A stretch of DNA of 64,000 nt from Nemania diffusa (lineage: Eukaryota > Ascomycota > Sordariomycetes > Xylariales > Xylariaceae), in NCBI GenBank assembly GCA_038501195.1, contig JBBPUQ010000002.1, forward strand, positions 310,001 through 374,000. Direction: 5' to 3'. Made by a program: the position numbers and the translations under genes. This document shows positions 58,823 to 64,000 of this stretch, piece by piece; within the stretch, counting starts at the first letter, position 1, and each line of letters begins with the position of its first letter. The notes below the pieces were generated by a model. The model was not told where the DNA came from. It made no database searches and worked only from the letters and a program-made list of their open reading frames with translations.

Positions 58823-60758
58823 ATGATTTCTTTTGCTAGTATCCTGCTATCCGCAGGATATCTCCTTGTTAACACTCCCTCTGTATTAGCTAATACGCAA
58901 CCGTCGTCTAATTGTCGCTGTATTCCTGGAGACAAATGCTGGCCAAGTCAACAGAAGTGGGCTAGTCTAAATACTACCGTCCATGGAAGACTGATCGCGG
59001 CAGCGCCCCTGGCGCGTGTGTGCCACGCGCCTAACTACAATGAAGCTGAGTGTACAGCCCTGGGAGAAGTATGGGCAAAGCCCGAGACTCAGTAAGAAAC
59101 CTTGACGATGATTGAGTAATGGGGAGAGTCTCGCGGAGTTATGCTAACCTTCATAGCTATCCCAACCCCGTGGAAGTCATGGCTCCGGAATGGCAAAACT
59201 ACACTTGTGACCCATTCACCTCGAAGTCTACTCCTTGCAACCTCGGGAACTATGTTGATTATACTATCAACATTAGCTCAGTTGCCGATATAACCGCCGG
59301 ACTGAAATTTGCACAGCAAAACAATGTCCGGTTGGTCATTAAGAACACTGGTCATGAGTTAGTTTCTCACTCCATTCATCTTTGCGCCGTGGCCTATGCT
59401 AAAAGTGCTTAGCTATCTAGGAAAGTCCACCGGAAAAGGGGCTCTCGGGCTATGGACTCACAATCTAAAATCGATTGATTTCTTGCAATATTCAAGCCCA
59501 GGTTATACTGGCCAGGCAGTCAAATTCGCTGGTTAGTCAAATGCGAGCTGTTATAATACGAGTATTCGATGTCTATGACCGCGCATGCTAACTCATCATT
59601 ATAGCCGGTGTTCAAGCCTTCGAGCTCTACCCAGCCGTGGCAGCCAAGGGGCTACATATTGTTGGCGGAGAATGCGCCAGTGTCGGTCTTGCAGGTGGCT
59701 TTTTACAAGGAGGCGGCCACTCTACCCTGACCTCCACGTATGGATTAGGGGCCGACCAAATTCTTGAATGGGAAGCCGTGACAACCAATGGAACGCATCT
59801 CATTGCCTCCCCAACGCAGAACAAGGACTTATACTGGGCTCTGAGTGGTGGAGGCGGTGGCACCTACGCCGTTGTCGTTTCAGTCACCGTGAAGGCCTAC
59901 AAAGATGGTGTAGTTGGCGGTGCCTTGATTCAATGGAACAAGACGAGTGACAACGACGAGAACTTCTGGAAGGGAATCGAGGCATTCCACACTGCTCTCC
60001 CGGCACTTGTGGACTCAGGAGCTACGGCCCTCTACTCGCTCACTAACGACAGCTTTACCGTTGTTCCAGTGACCTCTCCCGGCAGCACGGCACAGCAAAT
60101 GAACGCACTGCTACAGCCCTTCCAAGCGAAGATGAAGGCACTCAACGTTTCCGTGGCCCTTACAATCACCTCCTTCCCGACCTTCCTAGAGCATTTCAAC
60201 TACTACCTAGGCCCCTTACCCACCGGCCTCCCCGTCGTCAACATCATCGACGTGACGCTCTCAGGCCGTCTCATCCCCCGCCGCGTCGTGCAAAACGCCA
60301 CCTCCAACGCCGGCCTCATCGACGCGCTGAAGCTCAGCGTGCGGCCCGGCGGCGGCTTCATCACGGGCGGCGTGGCCATCAACGCAGCGCACTCGGTGGC
60401 CAAGAACAACGCCTCGTCCAACGCGGTGCTCCCGGCCTGGCGCGACGCCATCGTGACGATCCTCGCGCTCTCGCCGTGGGACTACAAGGGCACGCTGGCG
60501 AGCAACAACGAGGCGCAGGACTACACGCTCGACGTCACGATACCCGCGCTCAAGGCCCTCGCGCCGGATGGTGGCGCGTACCTGAACGAGGCGAACCGGC
60601 TGCAGCCGGACTGGAAGGAGGCGTTCTATGGCGTCAACTACGATAGGCTGAGGGCGATCAAGAAGGTGTACGACCCGAATGACCTGTTCTATGGGAATAC
60701 GGCTGTCGGGAGCGAGGCTTGGGTGCCTGACAGCGACGGGAGGCTCTGCAGGGCGTAA
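58823..60758 (+). CDS. secreted FAD-linked oxidase (berberine-bridge-enzyme-like), four exons
   Basis: Exons are 58,823-59,091, 59,157-59,357, 59,413-59,531 and 59,605-60,758, giving 580 residues; introns of 65, 55 and 73 bp have GTAAGA or GTTAGT donors, gctaa(c/a) branch sites and tag acceptors. A signal peptide is visible (FASILLSAGYLLVNTPSVLA). The FAD_binding_4 domain contains KNTGHDYLGKSTG with His156 and IVGGECASVG with Cys220. Together they predict bicovalent FAD attachment, as in berberine-bridge and glucooligosaccharide oxidases. The BBE C-terminal block YGVNYDRLRAIKKVYDPNDL is present. Length and order are normal. The second half uses far more G/C-ending codons than the first. Substrate is unknown; secondary-metabolite or carbohydrate oxidation is possible. 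Two near-identical inverted repeats flank the gene. Confidence 0.92.
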
Positions 60759-61088
60759 TTTTGCGATTGATAGAAAGGGGAGGCTTAGACAGGATAGATA
60801 TTTCTACGGCACCGGGTTTGGGTATTGATAGACACTTTTAGACTGTTCAGACGGTATACATTTGTACAACTTAGGTTTCCAGGTTCAATTGGGGTTTATT
60901 TTCATCTTAATATAACGCTAGAAAGCGAGACCTCGATGTCGAGACAGCTTGCAGGGTGCTCGAATGCTCGTTAATTAAAAGCCTTTCTGGGCGCCGGCGG
61001 TAGCAAGAATTCTACTGAGACGAGTGCTTAATGTCGATTCTAGAAGCTTTCAAAAATCAAAGACTGCTTTTCAAATCTAATAACTAGT

Positions 61089-61277
61089 TCTTAGATGCCA
61101 CATAGTAGCTTCAACCATCGCGTGTGCCCTTATCGCTAGCAAAGCGAAGCTTAAGACCTATGCCAAGTTCGCCAATACCACTCTTGAATCTTCGGGCTCC
61201 GAGGTCGAGGTCTAGAATGTCCTCTTATTCGACGATGTTCGTCTACCAAACGCCGGCATTTTCAGCAAGCAACGCTG
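61089..61277 (+). pseudogene. decayed coding fragment of unknown family
   Basis: One frame reads VASTIACALIASKAKLKTYA, then FANTTLESSGSEVEV, a stop, NVLLFDDVRLPNAGIFSKQR and another stop. The text has normal protein composition and sits between stops without a start, so it looks like an internal piece of a lost gene. The family is not recognised with confidence. Confidence 0.4.
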
Positions 61278-61905
61278 ACATGATTTGTCATTGAGTTGAA
61301 AGCCTCTTGTAACGTAGATTTCGTGCCCCTTTGTCTTGGTATTTCTAAAGATATATGTTGCCTCAACCGGAATCCTAATCGACCTTCTCCAAAATGCGCG
61401 AGATTCTCGTTGCCAGATATACATCTACACCCACATTCATCATATCGCTATTGTGATTGAACGTTACAAGAATCGTGTGAGGGTGCCTGGCCTAGGGAGG
61501 TGTCAAAATATAGACGTGTAACAAGCAACTTCTACTAAAGTGTCAGGTGATGACGACCGAAATTTATTTCATGATAAGCGAAATCCTTCGGAGATGTTGA
61601 ATTATGGCCGAAACCTGTTGAATAGATACCTACGGGTGTCCCCAATGCATGGGATCGTATCACTTCAATCATCCCTTACATACCTACTGCGTGCGCCATA
61701 GCTGCCTAAATGCGCCAGGGCGCAACATTACAGCATAAAGCCCCGAGGACGAGCGAATGGATTCGGGTGGCTGCTGACAGACCTTGCAGGCCAGTGGCCG
61801 TTGACGTGCCACAGACGATGAGTGCAGACTGCTTGTGCTGAAGTGCGGCACAGCATGTCTTATGCCGTAATACCCCAATACAGTGCCGTATAGCGTATTA
61901 TAGGT

Positions 61906-61947
61906 ATACCACTGCGCCAAAAGATTTGGCTTGACCGGTCAATTATT
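61906..61947. repeat. right 42-bp inverted repeat flanking the FAD-oxidase segment
   Basis: Reverse complement of 57,841-57,882 with one difference (A for C). Together the two bound a 4,107-bp segment. Confidence 0.75.
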
Positions 61948-62485
61948 AGTCTAGTCTTTCTTGTATTTCTAACAGGAACATACAGTGCGGTGTCGCCGTC
62001 TAATAATAATTTGAACTTAGACGTCGGGTTTAAGTCCGCACAGCTTTTTCGGGTTTCTACCTCGGCCTGTGTTTACTTGTTGGGACAATCTATCTACTAT
62101 CTACCTACCTACCTACCTAAACGTACTGTACTGTATAGCACAATACAGCAGGTACAGAGTATGGCACTTTTACTTACGTAAGTTCCAGATAGTTGACCGA
62201 CTATTTGCCACGAGTTTCGAGAGGCTCTCTTGTTCTTTAGGCACATTCTTTGGGCACGTTTCACTTGGCCGAGGCCCCCAAGTAGGCTCCCTTGCTTGCC
62301 TTGAGAACATTCTCAATTAGTCATTCAGTGAGACAAGTCACAATTGCTAGCCGTCAGGCAAACTTGTCTAGGCCTAGAAGGTGGATTAATGATTAAGCTG
62401 AGACTCTTTGAACTTATACTTTCCCCTCTTACAGCTTGCGTCTTGGTCAATCAGCTTACACCCCCTCCACCCCTCTCTTGTCATA

Positions 62486-62511
62486 AATAGCTCCCAAGAA
62501 CAGGAGCTATT
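62486..62511. promoter_or_regulatory. 9-bp inverted repeat AATAGCTCC/GGAGCTATT at the reductase promoter
   Basis: The perfect arms are separated by eight bases, partly overlap a TATA-like cataaata word (62,482-62,489) and lie about 60-85 bases upstream of the reductase start. It could be a binding site for a dimeric regulator or a leader hairpin. Confidence 0.4.
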
Positions 62512-62568
62512 CTGTTTTAATAATTAGACGATCAACTCTCTACTGCTAGCGAGTTAACCCAATTCATC

Positions 62569-63570
62569 ATGTCGACTCCAAACCTACTCCTCCTCACCGG
62601 CGGCACGGGCTTCATAGGCTTCCATGTCCTCCTAAAGGCTCTCGCAGCGGGCTGGACGGTGCGCGCTGCCATCCGCTCCCTCTCGAAAGCTGATTCCCTT
62701 GCCAAACACCCCAAGATCGTAGCCCTAGGCGTACCGGACAAGCTCTCATTCGTCGAGGTGCCCGACATCTGCGCCGCCAATGCCTACGACGAGGCCATCA
62801 AGGGCGCAACCCACGTCATCCACCTCGCCTCGCCTCTCCCCTCGCCCTTCCTAGACCCCCTCACGGGCATCTACCAGCCCAACATCAACAGCGTCACGGC
62901 GTTGCTCAACGCGACGCTCAACGCGCCGACGCTGAAGAAGCTGGTCATCACGTCCTCTGTCTTCGGCAACAGCCCGTTCCCGCCCGACCTGTCGCAGCGC
63001 ATCACCGCTGACTTCCGCGTGCCCAACCTGCCGGGCCCGTTCGACTCGATGATGCCGGCGTACTGGGGCGGCAAGATCGCGGCCACCAACGCCATCGACG
63101 CCTTCTACAAGGAGAAGAGCCCGCCGTACGGCCTGTCCGTGATCTACCCGGGCTTCGTGTTCGGCGCCGACAAGAGGGCGCTGAAGGCGGAGGACTTCAT
63201 GGCCAGCACGAACCGCATCCTGCTCGGCGTCGTCACTGGGCACGCGGCCGACTCGCCCATGCCTGCTGGCGCTGTGCACGTCGAGGACGCGGCTACGCTG
63301 CACATCCTCGCTTTGAAGGACGACGCGCCGAGGAACATCGGCTCGACCATACCTCATGTCTTTGACGAGGCGTGGGACGCGGTCGCGAAGCATTACCCCG
63401 AGGCCGTCAAGGCGGGCGTGCTCACTAAGGGTAGCCAGCCGACTATCCCGGTCATCTGGGACGCTAGCAAGACTGAGACGGATCTCGGCGTCAAGTTCCA
63501 GAGCTGGGAGGACATGGTCGTTGACTCGGTCGGCCAGTACCTTGAGCTCTCGGGTAAGGCAAAGGCATGA
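62569..63570 (+). CDS. NAD(P)-dependent extended SDR reductase (dihydroflavonol-reductase/Gre2-like)
   Basis: A single-exon gene of 333 residues. The Rossmann motif TGGTGFIG at 10-17 binds NAD(P); THVIHLASPL (81-90) and the ITSS strand (Ser129/130) follow, and the catalytic pair is Tyr165 and Lys169 in YWGGK. Extended SDRs of this group reduce aldehydes or ketones such as methylglyoxal or flavonoid-type carbonyls; the specific substrate is unknown. Codons are strongly G/C-ending, unlike the flanks. The start context is tcatcATGT. A TATA-like word is about 80 bases upstream. Neighbouring FAD oxidase is on the same strand 1.8 kb upstream, which may or may not be functional association. Confidence 0.92.
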   Translation: MSTPNLLLLTGGTGFIGFHVLLKALAAGWTVRAAIRSLSKADSLAKHPKIVALGVPDKLSFVEVPDICAANAYDEAIKGATHVIHLASPLPSPFLDPLTGIYQPNINSVTALLNATLNAPTLKKLVITSSVFGNSPFPPDLSQRITADFRVPNLPGPFDSMMPAYWGGKIAATNAIDAFYKEKSPPYGLSVIYPGFVFGADKRALKAEDFMASTNRILLGVVTGHAADSPMPAGAVHVEDAATLHILALKDDAPRNIGSTIPHVFDEAWDAVAKHYPEAVKAGVLTKGSQPTIPVIWDASKTETDLGVKFQSWEDMVVDSVGQYLELSGKAKA

Positions 63571-64000
63571 AATGGGCTCGTCTCACAAAAGGTATAGAGA
63601 CTCTTATAGATCTATGTAGTCCTCTTGCCGTAATACGATACCAATCTGCCTAATTCGCTATCAGCTGTGCGATTGACAATGTACTTGCTCAATTGATGCG
63701 AGGATGAATCGTAAGCTGTCATGTTGTGAAAGACAACACATAACTGTGACAAATGAGACGCGCTGCCAATGCATCTAAAGGTCAATTTCAATATTGAGAT
63801 TGGCTATAACTAAATGCGATTAATTGCCTCAGGTAAACGTGTAGAGCATGCTCATTGGCTTATACAATACAATTAACTCATGTTGTTGTTGTTTTCTCAT
63901 GAAGTCTCTATGCCCAGAGCTTTGCAGTAAACAGTACGCTACAGAACTGGTATAGTGGGTAGGGCTACCTACTAACCTAACCGCTAAAGAGAAAACCCAA
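63571..64000. other. 3-prime flank of the reductase gene
   Basis: No coding sequence is recognised. The end of the window is not a gene boundary. Confidence 0.5.

Larger units (their letters stand above)
60759..62568. other. intergenic region with a gene relic and the reductase promoter
   Basis: It holds a decayed coding piece at 61,089-61,277, the right inverted repeat at 61,906-61,947, a ctac microsatellite near 62,100, and the promoter of the SDR reductase. No intact gene is seen. Confidence 0.5.

Overview
This window comes from the nuclear genome of a filamentous ascomycete, most likely a Sordariomycete (possibly Xylariales; the class is inferred from gene content and style, not proven). 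The evidence is eukaryotic gene structure with short introns (42-180 bases in most cases, donors near GTRNGT, branch sites such as GCTAAC, acceptors YAG), CC-ACC-ATG start contexts, recognisable fungal protein families, and a sharp split between an extremely AT-rich block and an ordinary block. Such a split is typical of genomes shaped by repeat-induced point mutation (RIP).

Layout. Positions 1 to about 13,740 form an AT-rich, gene-free island of decayed repeats that contains at least three visible tandem arrays. Its right edge carries a GC-rich coding relic (13,812-13,909) and mixed non-coding sequence. A DUF3176 membrane-protein gene follows (15,327-17,809); it is broken by a 395-bp TA-flanked inverted-repeat element and by a frame slip. 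From 18.9 to 30.3 kb the sequence is housekeeping-like: an NCLX-type cation/Ca2+ exchanger, a small Gln/Gly-rich protein, phosphomannomutase (sec53), and a WW-domain/PhoD-type phosphatase on the opposite strand. From 30.3 to 38.1 kb genes are sparse, with a two-exon CxxC miniprotein and an F-box/ankyrin pseudogene. From 38.1 to 43.9 kb lie an orphan protein gene with an F-box-like start, the KEOPS subunit pcc1, and the mitotic-exit phosphatase cdc14, the last two divergent.

From 44.9 to 55.1 kb is the most interesting accessory block. A seven-exon NLR-like STAND gene (DUF7708-like N-terminus, NACHT-type NTPase, C-terminal C2H2 fingers) stands head to head with a twelve-exon SNF2/RING helicase gene, sharing 449 bp. 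It is followed by two tiny ORFs, a degenerate minisatellite and an aminoglycoside-phosphotransferase-like kinase. A complete non-autonomous hAT-type element with a perfect 8-bp target duplication lies at 55,547-56,053. From 57.8 to 61.9 kb a secreted, probably bicovalently flavinylated FAD oxidase gene sits between two 42-bp inverted repeats that match at 41 of 42 positions. The window ends with an extended-SDR reductase gene.

How the genes work together. The housekeeping genes serve separate pathways: mannose activation, Ca2+ transport, tRNA t6A synthesis and mitotic exit. No single biosynthetic cluster is evident. The FAD oxidase, the SDR reductase and the kinase-like protein could belong to an accessory metabolic neighbourhood, but no core synthase is in view. 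The NLR/SNF2 pair is the best candidate for an undescribed unit; a role in non-self recognition or genome defence is inference only. Coordinates of multi-exon genes span first to last coding base, and exon boundaries were assigned by eye from splice motifs, reading phase and family continuity.
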